Assembly (NCBI RefSeq): GCF_022410515.1
Contig: NZ_JACSDI010000005.1
Span: forward strand, 119,554-183,553
DNA from: Shewanella cutis
GTDB taxonomy: Bacteria; Pseudomonadota; Gammaproteobacteria; Enterobacterales; Shewanellaceae
Direction: 5' to 3'
DNA length: 64,000 nucleotides
Shown here: positions 56,597 to 64,000 of the stretch, one piece after another
How the letters are laid out: every line of letters starts with the position of its first letter
Position numbering within the stretch: position 1 is the stretch's first letter
Position numbers and translations under genes: made by a program
The notes under the pieces: model-generated
Told to the model about the DNA's origin: nothing
Seen by the model: only the letters and a program-made list of their open reading frames with translations
Databases searched by the model: none

Positions 56597-57358
56597 TTAG
56601 TTCGATAAGATTTCATTGTTTGGGAAGTTAGCTTGCATTACCATTAGCACGTTTTGCTTCAGTTGGTTCTGACCTAACTCGCCATAAGCTTCTGCCATGA
56701 TCTCCAGAGCCCGCTCAGTTGACGGTGTGCCAGGATATGTTTCTAACACAGATTGTGCACGAACGGCCGCAGCACTCCAAGCATTCATTTTGATATAGTA
56801 TTCAGCAACTTGAATGGAGTATTTTGCTAAACGGTTTTTCAGCGATAACATGCGTTTTTGCGCATCAGCGGCATATTTGCTGTTGGGGTAAGTTTTGATT
56901 AGACGATCAAAATCCTTAAAGGCGTCTTGGGCATTTTTCGGATCGCGATCGGTTCTATCGATATTCAACATATCATGGAATAAATAGCTATCCGCCTGCA
57001 TATTGACGAGTCCTCGCATATAGTAGACATAATCAATATTTGGGTGAGTTGGGTTTAAACGGATGAATCTGTCAATGTTAGCAATACCAGAGGCAACATC
57101 GTCCATTTTGTAATAAGCATAAATCAGATCTAATTGCACCTGAGTTTTATGTGGTCCGAACGGGAAGCGAGAGTCTAACGCCTCCAATGAACGGACAGCT
57201 TTAGAGTAATTGCCAAGCTCCATGGAGGTTCTTGCCTGAGAATAAAGCTCGTCAGGCGAGGTTTTGGCGGCAATGTCGTTATCTTCAGGACTGCTACTAC
57301 AGGCTGATAACGCTAGTGAAAATAGGACTAAGGTTAAGCCTTTGGAGAATTTATACAT
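56597..57358 (-). CDS. bamD: BamD outer-membrane assembly lipoprotein
   Basis: 253 aa from the ATG at 57358 (MYKFSKGLTLVLFSLALSAC); an upstream in-frame start at 57445 is rejected because it precedes the lipoprotein signal. Lipobox LSAC. Five TPR units follow (for example DELYSQARTSMELGNYSKAVRSLEAL). Essential Bam complex member that holds BamA. Divergent from rluD, the usual arrangement. Confidence 0.95.
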   Translation of the reverse strand: MYKFSKGLTLVLFSLALSACSSSPEDNDIAAKTSPDELYSQARTSMELGNYSKAVRSLEALDSRFPFGPHKTQVQLDLIYAYYKMDDVASGIANIDRFIRLNPTHPNIDYVYYMRGLVNMQADSYLFHDMLNIDRTDRDPKNAQDAFKDFDRLIKTYPNSKYAADAQKRMLSLKNRLAKYSIQVAEYYIKMNAWSAAAVRAQSVLETYPGTPSTERALEIMAEAYGELGQNQLKQNVLMVMQANFPNNEILSN

Positions 57359-57480
57359 ACTTGAATTCAATTCTTTATAAGTTGTAGTTAAGAATTTTTC
57401 CATTTCACGATAAAATAGAAAGCATTCGATTGTAACAGATAGCACACATTTTTTGACCCCAAAATGGGGATACGGTTCCT

Positions 57481-58452
57481 ATGACACAAGAGATTAATCT
57501 AAAAAGCGAGATTTCGGCAACACAAACTGGCCTGAGATTGGATCAAGCACTGGCTGAGTTGTTTCCAGATTACTCGCGCACGCGCATCAAGGAATGGATC
57601 CTATCTGATGCAGTCTATGTTGATGGCTTGATGGTAAACAAGCCACGCGAAAAGGTTTTTGAGCTGCAGCAAATTGAAATTAATGCCACGCTCGAAGAGG
57701 AAGTGCATGCGGCTGCGCAAGCGATTGAGTTGGATATTGTCTATGAAGACGATGATATTTTAGTCATCAATAAACAAGCGGGCCTAGTGGTTCACCCTGG
57801 TGCTGGCAATGCCGATGGTACTCTGATGAACGCATTGCTGCATCATTGCCCAAATATTGAGCACGTGCCACGTGCAGGTATTGTGCACCGTTTGGATAAA
57901 GACACCACAGGTTTGATGGTGGTGGCCAAAACGGTTGAAGCGCAAACACATTTGGTTGCAGCCTTGCAGGCGCGAGAAATCACCCGTGAGTACGAGGCGA
58001 TCGTGCTGGGCACTATGACGGCGGGCGGTACAGTCGATGAGCCTATTGGCCGTCATCCGACAAAACGTACTCATATGGCGGTGCATCATTCGGGTAAACC
58101 CGCGGTGACCCATTACCGTGTGGCGGAAAAATTCCGTAATCACACCCGTTTAAGATTACGTTTAGAATCGGGCCGTACTCACCAAATTCGTGTACATATG
58201 GCGTATATTGGTCATGTGCTGGTTGGCGATCCCGTTTATGGTGGTCGTCCAAAACCGCCGAAAGCGGCAAGTCCTGAGTTTTTCGAGATTTTGAAAAACT
58301 TTAAACGCCAAGCGCTTCATGCGGTGCGTTTGGAATTAGCGCATCCTGTCACCTGTGAAATCATGAGCTGGCAGGCGCCTATCCCAGAAGACATGGTGAT
58401 TCTGACCAAAGCGTTGCGTCAAGACACCTTAGAAAATCCGATCGAGTACTAA
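57481..58452 (+). CDS. rluD: 23S rRNA pseudouridine(1911/1915/1917) synthase
   Basis: 323 aa. An N-terminal S4 domain (LRLDQALAELFPDYSRTRIKEWIL) precedes the catalytic motif HRLDKDTTGLMVVAK. It modifies helix 69 of 23S rRNA and matters for ribosome assembly. Three bases from pgeF. Confidence 0.95.
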   Translation: MTQEINLKSEISATQTGLRLDQALAELFPDYSRTRIKEWILSDAVYVDGLMVNKPREKVFELQQIEINATLEEEVHAAAQAIELDIVYEDDDILVINKQAGLVVHPGAGNADGTLMNALLHHCPNIEHVPRAGIVHRLDKDTTGLMVVAKTVEAQTHLVAALQAREITREYEAIVLGTMTAGGTVDEPIGRHPTKRTHMAVHHSGKPAVTHYRVAEKFRNHTRLRLRLESGRTHQIRVHMAYIGHVLVGDPVYGGRPKPPKAASPEFFEILKNFKRQALHAVRLELAHPVTCEIMSWQAPIPEDMVILTKALRQDTLENPIEY

Positions 58453-58455
58453 GCT

Positions 58456-59244
58456 ATGCTGTTTCACGATTGGCCTGTACCGGATAATGTGGCAATTGCG
58501 ATGACTGACCGCCATGGCGGTGTGAGTCTCACGCCCTACGACAGCCTGAATTTAGGGTTGCATGTGGGGGATGCGTCGCAGCAGGTATTGGCTAATCGTG
58601 GCATTTTGGCGAAACGGTTAGGGCTCGCTACTGAGCCTGTGTGGTTAGAACAGGTTCATGGTACTCATGTAATTGATTTAGCTGATATCAAATCTGTTGA
58701 ATTAGCGCCAGAAGCTCTGGCTCAGCAAGCGAGTATTTCAGTTTCTCATCCCCATATTGCTGACGCTAGCTATACCAATCTTGCCGGACGAGTTTGCGTG
58801 GTGATGACCGCTGATTGCTTGCCGGTGCTTTTGTGTAATAAACAAGGGACTGAAGTTGCGGCGGCTCATGCCGGCTGGCGCGGACTATGTGATGGGGTGA
58901 TTGAGGCTAGTGTGGCAAAATTTTCCTCTAAGCCGAGTGAGCTGATTGCCTATTTAGGGCCTGCTATCGGGCCTAAGACTTTTGAGGTGGGTGCCGAGGT
59001 GCGTGCAGCCTTTATGGCAACAGATCCTAACGCTGCAAACTGCTTTGTCGCTCAATGTCAGGCAACTAAGCCTAATAAATACCTCGCGAATATTATTGGA
59101 TTAGCCAAACTGCGCTTAAACAAACTTGGGATTACCCAAGTCTACAGCGCCGATATTTGCACTGTATCTAGCCCAGATTATTTCTCTTATCGCCGCGATC
59201 ATATCACTGGCCGCATGGCTTCATTGATCTGGCTTAAATCTTAG
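58456..59244 (+). CDS. pgeF: PgeF/YfiH, peptidoglycan editing factor (multicopper-oxidase-like)
   Basis: 262 aa. Metal-site motifs QVHGTHV, TADCLPVLLC and AAHAGWRGL. The family has been described as a polyphenol oxidase or purine nucleoside phosphorylase, and in E. coli as a factor that removes L-Ser misincorporated in muropeptides. Part of the conserved rluD-pgeF-clpB run. Confidence 0.92.
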   Translation: MLFHDWPVPDNVAIAMTDRHGGVSLTPYDSLNLGLHVGDASQQVLANRGILAKRLGLATEPVWLEQVHGTHVIDLADIKSVELAPEALAQQASISVSHPHIADASYTNLAGRVCVVMTADCLPVLLCNKQGTEVAAAHAGWRGLCDGVIEASVAKFSSKPSELIAYLGPAIGPKTFEVGAEVRAAFMATDPNAANCFVAQCQATKPNKYLANIIGLAKLRLNKLGITQVYSADICTVSSPDYFSYRRDHITGRMASLIWLKS

Positions 59245-59285
59245 GTTTATTCCCCTACAAATTGTATTAATTTCCCGTCGTCTTG

Positions 59286-59311
59286 CTTGAAATCGGTTAA
59301 ATAGCCCCCAT
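59286..59311 (+). promoter_or_regulatory. Heat-shock (sigma-32) promoter of clpB
   Basis: CTTGAAA at 59286-59292, a 13-bp spacer, CCCCAT at 59306-59311: a near-perfect match to the sigma-32 consensus. About 50 bp before the ATG. Confidence 0.85.
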
Positions 59312-59361
59312 CTTTTAACTAACAAAATGTTATACCTCATTTGTGAGTTTTAGGAGGCTGT

Positions 59362-61935
59362 ATGCGACTCGATCGTATGACCAATAAATTTCAGCTTGCC
59401 ATCTCAGATGCCCAGTCGCTCGCGCTGGGGCGTGATCATCAGTTTATCGAACCGTTACATTTGATGATGGCGCTGCTTAACCAGGATTCTGGTTCTATCC
59501 ATCCTTTATTAACCCAAGCTGGCATTCGGGTGAGTGCGCTGCGCTCGCTCTTGAGCCAAGAGCTTGAGCGTCTTCCCCAAGTTGAGGGCACTGGCGGCGA
59601 TGTGCAGTTATCCCAAGGATTAATTCGTTTATTAAACCTTTGCGATAAATTGGCGCAAAAGCGTAAAGACAAATATATCTCCAGCGAATTGTTCGTTCTC
59701 GCGGCGCTTGAGGGCAGCGATTCGTTAGCACAATGCTTGAAAAAATCTGGCGCGACCAAAGAGCTAATGGAGCAAACCATTGAGCAAGTGCGTGGTGGTC
59801 AGAATGTGGATGATCCCAATGCGGAAGACCAACGCCAAGCGCTGAAAAAGTTTACCGTCGATCTTACCGAGCGTGCCGAACAGGGCAAACTCGACCCTGT
59901 GATTGGCCGTGACGATGAAATCCGCCGCACCATTCAAGTGCTGCAACGTCGTAGTAAAAACAACCCTGTGTTGATTGGTGAGCCTGGCGTGGGTAAAACT
60001 GCGATTGTTGAAGGGCTTGCTCAGCGCATTGTGAACGGTGAAGTGCCTGAAGGTATTAAAAATAAACGTGTTTTATCCTTAGATATGGGCGCATTAATTG
60101 CGGGCGCTAAATATCGTGGTGAGTTTGAAGAGCGCTTAAAAGCCGTGCTTAACGAACTGGCACAGGAAGAAGGCCAAGTGATCCTCTTTATCGACGAGCT
60201 GCACACTATGGTGGGCGCGGGTAAAGGCGATGGCGCCATGGATGCGGGCAATATGTTAAAACCTGCCTTGGCCCGTGGCGATCTTCACTGCGTAGGGGCG
60301 ACGACTCTCGACGAGTATCGTCAATATATTGAAAAAGATGCCGCCCTTGAGCGTCGTTTCCAAAAAGTATTAGTGGATGAGCCAAGCGTTGAAGACACCA
60401 TCGCGATTTTGCGTGGTCTCAAAGAGCGTTATGAGCTGCATCATCATGTGGAAATTACCGATCCAGCGATTGTGGCTGCGGCTACCATGTCGCACCGTTA
60501 TGTGTCGGACCGTAAATTACCCGATAAAGCCATCGACTTAATTGATGAGGCGGCATCGAGCATCCGTATGCAGATGGATTCTAAGCCTGAATCCCTCGAC
60601 AGATTGGAGCGCCGTGCTATCCAGCTAAAACTGGAAGAGCAGGCATTAGCCAAAGAAAATGACGAGGCGAGCCGTCGCAGGCTAGATCATCTGCAAGAGG
60701 AATTGCGCGAAGTAGAAGCTAAGGCATCGGAGCTGAACGAAATCTGGCGTACCGAGAAGGCCGCCCTTGCGGGCACTCAGCATATTAAAGCTGATTTGGA
60801 ACAAGCGCGGATGGATTTAGAGGTCGCGCGCCGCGCCGGTGATTTAACGCGTATGTCCGAGCTGCAATATGGCCGTATTCCAGAGCTTGAAAAGCAACTG
60901 GACTTAGCATCGCAAGCTGAAATGCAGGATATGACACTGCTACGTAATAAAGTCACTGACTTAGAGATTGCCGAAGTGTTGTCTAAGGCAACGGGCATTC
61001 CTGTATCTAAGATGCTCGAAGGCGAGCGTGAAAAACTGCTGCAAATGGAAGTTGCACTGCATGAGCGGGTGATTGGCCAAAATGAAGCTGTAGATGCGGT
61101 CGCCAATGCGATACGCCGTAGTCGCGCAGGGCTTGCCGATCCAAATCGTCCTATTGGTTCGTTCCTGTTCTTAGGGCCAACTGGTGTGGGTAAAACTGAG
61201 CTATGTAAATCACTGGCTAAGTTCCTCTTCGATACGGAATCGGCCTTAGTACGCATCGACATGTCTGAATTTATGGAGAAACACGCGGTTTCCCGCTTAG
61301 TTGGGGCGCCTCCAGGATATGTTGGTTATGAAGAGGGTGGTTACTTAACTGAAGCTGTTCGTCGTAAGCCTTATTCGGTGATTTTGCTTGATGAGGTGGA
61401 GAAGGCGCACCCTGACGTGTTTAACATTTTGCTGCAAGTGCTGGATGATGGCCGCTTAACCGATGGTCAAGGTCGCACCGTCGACTTTAGAAATACGGTT
61501 ATCATCATGACCTCGAACTTAGGTTCTGACATTATTCAAGAAGAATTTGGCCACCTAAGTTACAGTGAAATGAAGAGCGCGGTGATGAATGTGGTAACCC
61601 ATAGCTTTAGACCCGAGTTCTTGAACCGGATCGATGAGTCTGTGGTATTCCATCCCTTGGATGCTGAAAATATCAAGCATATTGCTTCTATACAAATTGC
61701 TTCGTTACGTAAGCGTTTGGCGGAGAAAGACTATACCCTGGAGATCACCGACGATGCATTATCGCTTATCGCTGAAATTGGCTTCGATCCTGTCTATGGA
61801 GCAAGACCGCTGAAACGTGCCTTGCAACAAGAGGTGGAAAATCCGCTAGCACAAAAATTACTACGTGGTGATTTGTTACCCGGCAAACCTATCAAGGTCA
61901 GCTGTGTGGATGGTGAACTGGTATTTGAGCAATAA
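59362..61935 (+). CDS. clpB: ClpB disaggregase
   Basis: 857 aa. An N-domain (1-145) is followed by NBD1 with GEPGVGKT and ILFIDELH, a coiled-coil middle domain (about 400-525), and NBD2 with GPTGVGKTE and [14 protein letters not shown]. Unlike ClpA or ClpX it has no ClpP-binding loop that I can see. With DnaK it rescues aggregated proteins after heat. AGGAGG precedes the ATG. Confidence 0.98.
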   Translation: MRLDRMTNKFQLAISDAQSLALGRDHQFIEPLHLMMALLNQDSGSIHPLLTQAGIRVSALRSLLSQELERLPQVEGTGGDVQLSQGLIRLLNLCDKLAQKRKDKYISSELFVLAALEGSDSLAQCLKKSGATKELMEQTIEQVRGGQNVDDPNAEDQRQALKKFTVDLTERAEQGKLDPVIGRDDEIRRTIQVLQRRSKNNPVLIGEPGVGKTAIVEGLAQRIVNGEVPEGIKNKRVLSLDMGALIAGAKYRGEFEERLKAVLNELAQEEGQVILFIDELHTMVGAGKGDGAMDAGNMLKPALARGDLHCVGATTLDEYRQYIEKDAALERRFQKVLVDEPSVEDTIAILRGLKERYELHHHVEITDPAIVAAATMSHRYVSDRKLPDKAIDLIDEAASSIRMQMDSKPESLDRLERRAIQLKLEEQALAKENDEASRRRLDHLQEELREVEAKASELNEIWRTEKAALAGTQHIKADLEQARMDLEVARRAGDLTRMSELQYGRIPELEKQLDLASQAEMQDMTLLRNKVTDLEIAEVLSKATGIPVSKMLEGEREKLLQMEVALHERVIGQNEAVDAVANAIRRSRAGLADPNRPIGSFLFLGPTGVGKTELCKSLAKFLFDTESALVRIDMSEFMEKHAVSRLVGAPPGYVGYEEGGYLTEAVRRKPYSVILLDEVEKAHPDVFNILLQVLDDGRLTDGQGRTVDFRNTVIIMTSNLGSDIIQEEFGHLSYSEMKSAVMNVVTHSFRPEFLNRIDESVVFHPLDAENIKHIASIQIASLRKRLAEKDYTLEITDDALSLIAEIGFDPVYGARPLKRALQQEVENPLAQKLLRGDLLPGKPIKVSCVDGELVFEQ

Positions 61936-61980
61936 CATTGCTCAAAACCGTGCCGTGGTAATTATCTTGAGATCAAAACC

Positions 61981-62010
61981 AAAAGCCGAAGTCCAAGACT
62001 TCGGCTTTTT
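61981..62010 (+). terminator. Terminator of clpB
   Basis: Stem AAAAGCCGAAGT/ACTTCGGCTTTT followed by T. Confidence 0.85.
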
Positions 62011-62035
62011 ATATCCATTTTAATGGGTTACATTA

Positions 62036-62299
62036 GGGCGTGTTGACGTTTCGAGATTAGATTTTGTTCGTTCTGGCAAGTACGTGCTCGCGAAACGAGG
62101 AATGATGTGTAGTTATTCTACTCAAATGACAAGTGACAAAGAGCAAGGGCTTGCCAGACGAACCCTTCGGGCAGCATTTGGTTGGCTTTTCTGCCGCGTT
62201 ATCGTCCGTTTATGTAGAATAACTACACTGTACGGACTTTGCCTTGCATAAAAGCCAGCCAAATTGCTGCAAAAGTAACCCTGAAATGTCAACACGCCC
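62036..62299. repeat. MITE family C (264 bp, no gene)
   Basis: Ends GGGCGTGTTGAC and GTCAACACGCCC, with about 18-20 bp of imperfect inverted similarity. TA stands on each side (62034-62035, 62300-62301). Inside, GTGTAGTTATTCTAC is matched by GTAGAATAACTACAC about 100 bp away, so the whole element can fold. Different from families A and B. Single copy in the window. Confidence 0.75.
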
Positions 62300-62347
62300 T
62301 AGAGACTTTTGTGCGATTTTTTATGGAAGTCTACTTAAGTGTTTAGC

Positions 62348-62803
62348 TTATTTTTTATCGCAGAAAAGTGTAATCCGTTGCTGATTTTCTGTAATTGCAG
62401 CTTGGCGCTCTTCTTCTGTCATCGCGACAGGTTCTTTATTACTGTTTTCTTGGCGGGTGAGTTTTGTATGGGTCGTTAACACATCTAAATTATGTTTAGC
62501 GTTTTCACAAATTGCTTCTGCTTGCTTGGCATCTTTCTCTTTAATTAAAGCCGCCGATTTTTCGGACTCAGACATTTCAGGAGGCGCTTCCTTTTTAACG
62601 GGAGCTATATAGCCAATTTTACTCGGTTCAAGATCATTGCTATTCAACTGCTGCGCTTGTTGTTCCTGAGTCGGTGGTTGTTGACTGTAATGAGTCACCC
62701 CGTTCTTATCGACCCAAGTGTAAATAGCGCCCGCCAGCACGGGTTGTGTGAGCAGCACTAGGCATACAAAACCTAAAAATACCACGCTTAAATTTGTTTT
62801 CAT
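62348..62803 (-). CDS. DUF4124-domain protein
   Basis: 151 aa from the ATG at 62803; the ATGs at 62818 and 62812 precede the better signal start. Signal peptide ending near VLA^GAI. The DUF4124 motif AIYTWVDKNGVTHYSQQPP opens the mature part; the rest is a charged helical segment with two cysteines. Function unknown. Confidence 0.8.
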   Translation of the reverse strand: MKTNLSVVFLGFVCLVLLTQPVLAGAIYTWVDKNGVTHYSQQPPTQEQQAQQLNSNDLEPSKIGYIAPVKKEAPPEMSESEKSAALIKEKDAKQAEAICENAKHNLDVLTTHTKLTRQENSNKEPVAMTEEERQAAITENQQRITLFCDKK

Positions 62804-62900
62804 TAACATAAACATCATCCCTTAGGGCACCCATCGACATGATAGTAAAATATGCTATCTTGAAGCCTACTTCCATTCCTGCTCATAGCTTTATAAGTGT

Positions 62901-63710
62901 ATGCAAAATTCTTCTAATCAAACAGTAAAGAATAAGGGTATCTATTTACTGCCCAATTTATTCACAACCGCAGGCTTGTTTTCCGGTTTCTACGCTGTGA
63001 TTGCCTCTATGAATGCTAACTTCGAAGCAGCTGCGATCGCGATTTTTGTGGCCATGATATGTGATGGTCTCGATGGGCGAGTGGCAAGGTTGACTAATAC
63101 TCAAAGTGACTTTGGTGCCGAATACGACAGCATGGCTGATATGGTGTCCTTTGGGATGGCGCCAGCACTACTCGCCTATAATTGGGCCTTGGCGGATTTA
63201 GGCAAAGTCGGTTGGTTGGCGGCGTTTATCTATTGCGCTGGCGCCGCATTAAGGCTTGCTCGATTTAATACCCAAGTCGGTGTAGCGGATAAACGTTACT
63301 TCCAAGGATTAGCAAGTCCTGCCGCTGCAGCCGTCATTGCTGGCAGTATTTGGCTCGGTAACCAATATAGCCTCGATGGTAAAAATATCAGTTGGATTGC
63401 AGGATTGATCACTGCTACTACTGGCTTATTAATGGTGAGTAATTTCCGTTATCACTCCTTCAAAGAGATCGACTGGCGCGGCAAAGTGAATTTTATCGCC
63501 ATTCTATTGCTCGTGGGCATATTTGTGGTGGTTTCGGTGCAGCCCGCGTTAATCCTCTGCATTGGTTTTTACCTTTATGCCATCTCAGGTCCTGTGATTA
63601 CTATTCATACAGTTCGAAAACTAAAAGTGGCTCATATTGTTGGCGATGGTGAACAAGACAAAGAGGTTGAAGAAAATAAGAGTTCAATCAACTCTGGTGA
63701 AAAGCCATAA
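62901..63710 (+). CDS. pssA: CDP-diacylglycerol-serine O-phosphatidyltransferase
   Basis: 269 aa. The CDP-alcohol phosphotransferase signature is complete: Asp and DG in ICDGLDGRVARL, then GAEYDSMAD. Several membrane helices and a short acidic C-terminal tail. This is the integral-membrane (Bacillus-type) enzyme rather than the peripheral E. coli type. It makes phosphatidylserine, the precursor of phosphatidylethanolamine. Confidence 0.92.
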   Translation: MQNSSNQTVKNKGIYLLPNLFTTAGLFSGFYAVIASMNANFEAAAIAIFVAMICDGLDGRVARLTNTQSDFGAEYDSMADMVSFGMAPALLAYNWALADLGKVGWLAAFIYCAGAALRLARFNTQVGVADKRYFQGLASPAAAAVIAGSIWLGNQYSLDGKNISWIAGLITATTGLLMVSNFRYHSFKEIDWRGKVNFIAILLLVGIFVVVSVQPALILCIGFYLYAISGPVITIHTVRKLKVAHIVGDGEQDKEVEENKSSINSGEKP

Positions 63711-63988
63711 TCTAGAAGACTTTTCGATTACTCATAATTAGTAGTCAACCTTAAGCATCCTGGCTGATGGTTCAAGATGAACAGTATCTTGAACCGTTAC
63801 GTTAAACCTATTCACGTACATTTACTCTTTATATGCGAAAGTTTTAAAGATTCGTTCCTTAAGGTTATTCGATCTATAGAATTGCCTGCACATATTTTGT
63901 CTATATGCCAAACTCACTACCCTAGCCAGTAAATTCGGTGCATATTATCACCAATAAAGCATGTTTTGCTGGTTCTTTGTGCGAGCGA

Positions 63989-64000
63989 GCTCTTTAATTA
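63989..64000 (+). promoter_or_regulatory. boxA-like motif, possible start of an rRNA leader
   Basis: GCTCTTTAATTA at the window edge matches the antitermination boxA core (TGCTCTTTA). In many gamma-proteobacteria an rRNA operon lies near clpB. The 280 bp between pssA and this motif contain no gene and would hold the rRNA promoters, which I cannot point to with confidence. Confidence 0.35.

Overview
The window is a stretch of a gamma-proteobacterial chromosome that I read as Shewanella. The evidence is gene content and order: an lptD-surA-pdxA-rsmA-apaG-apaH run, clpB followed by pssA, and several families that are common in Shewanella (DUF3718, DUF3019, DUF3144, MipA/OmpV). I could not search databases, so the genus is an inference. 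Most of the window is conserved housekeeping DNA. Accessory DNA is concentrated at about 11.9-12.5 kb, 26.0-28.0 kb, 35.0-37.7 kb and 62.0-62.3 kb.

Layout. 0-3.3 kb: the 5' part of ccoG (cytochrome cbb3 oxidase assembly), a PAS-containing sigma-54 activator with a convincing sigma-54 promoter and tandem palindromes in front of ccoG, and a membrane-anchored thioredoxin. 3.6-7.2 kb: a LysE-type exporter, DUF3144, an orphan type IV pilin, ung and ispB. 7.4-11.8 kb: rplU-rpmA-obgE, the split exporter yjjP-yjjB, folA and DUF3718. 12.5-14.6 kb: a chemoreceptor. 14.7-21.6 kb: lptD-surA-pdxA-rsmA-apaG-apaH, divergent from amgK-murU-djlA (cell-wall recycling and a co-chaperone) and an outer-membrane barrel protein. 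25-28 kb: a 2-hydroxyacid dehydrogenase whose 3' end is overwritten by a MITE, a TolA-like lipoprotein, a BLUF blue-light sensor and another MITE. 28-35 kb: a pair of large lipoproteins, purT and a Ycf46-like AAA ATPase. 35-37.7 kb: an AT-rich island with one unknown gene followed by an attC-like integron recombination site, plus several hairpin repeats. 37.7-44.6 kb: a YiaW/YiaV-like pair, the sulfate transporter cysA-cysW-cysT-sbp and cysM. 44.7-54.1 kb: small lipoproteins and regulators, including a MipA-DUF3019-response regulator-histidine kinase operon, an acetate transporter, and a SufR-like regulator divergent from a flavin reductase and a VOC protein. 54.2-64 kb: a second chemoreceptor, three tRNAs (Leu, Leu, Phe), bamD, rluD-pgeF-clpB with a heat-shock promoter, a third MITE type, DUF4124, pssA, and at the very edge a boxA-like motif suggesting an rRNA operon begins just outside.

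The most interesting items are: (1) a self-contained regulatory circuit around the sigma-54 activator and ccoG, where the same palindrome occurs twice upstream of the sigma-54 promoter and once over the activator's own promoter; (2) a probable lone integron gene cassette with a 59-bp attC-like site but no integrase in the window; (3) three families of non-coding inverted-repeat elements, two of them in two copies each with target duplications, one of which supplies the last residues and stop codon of a host gene; and (4) a 30-codon candidate small gene with a near-perfect ribosome binding site and its own terminator.
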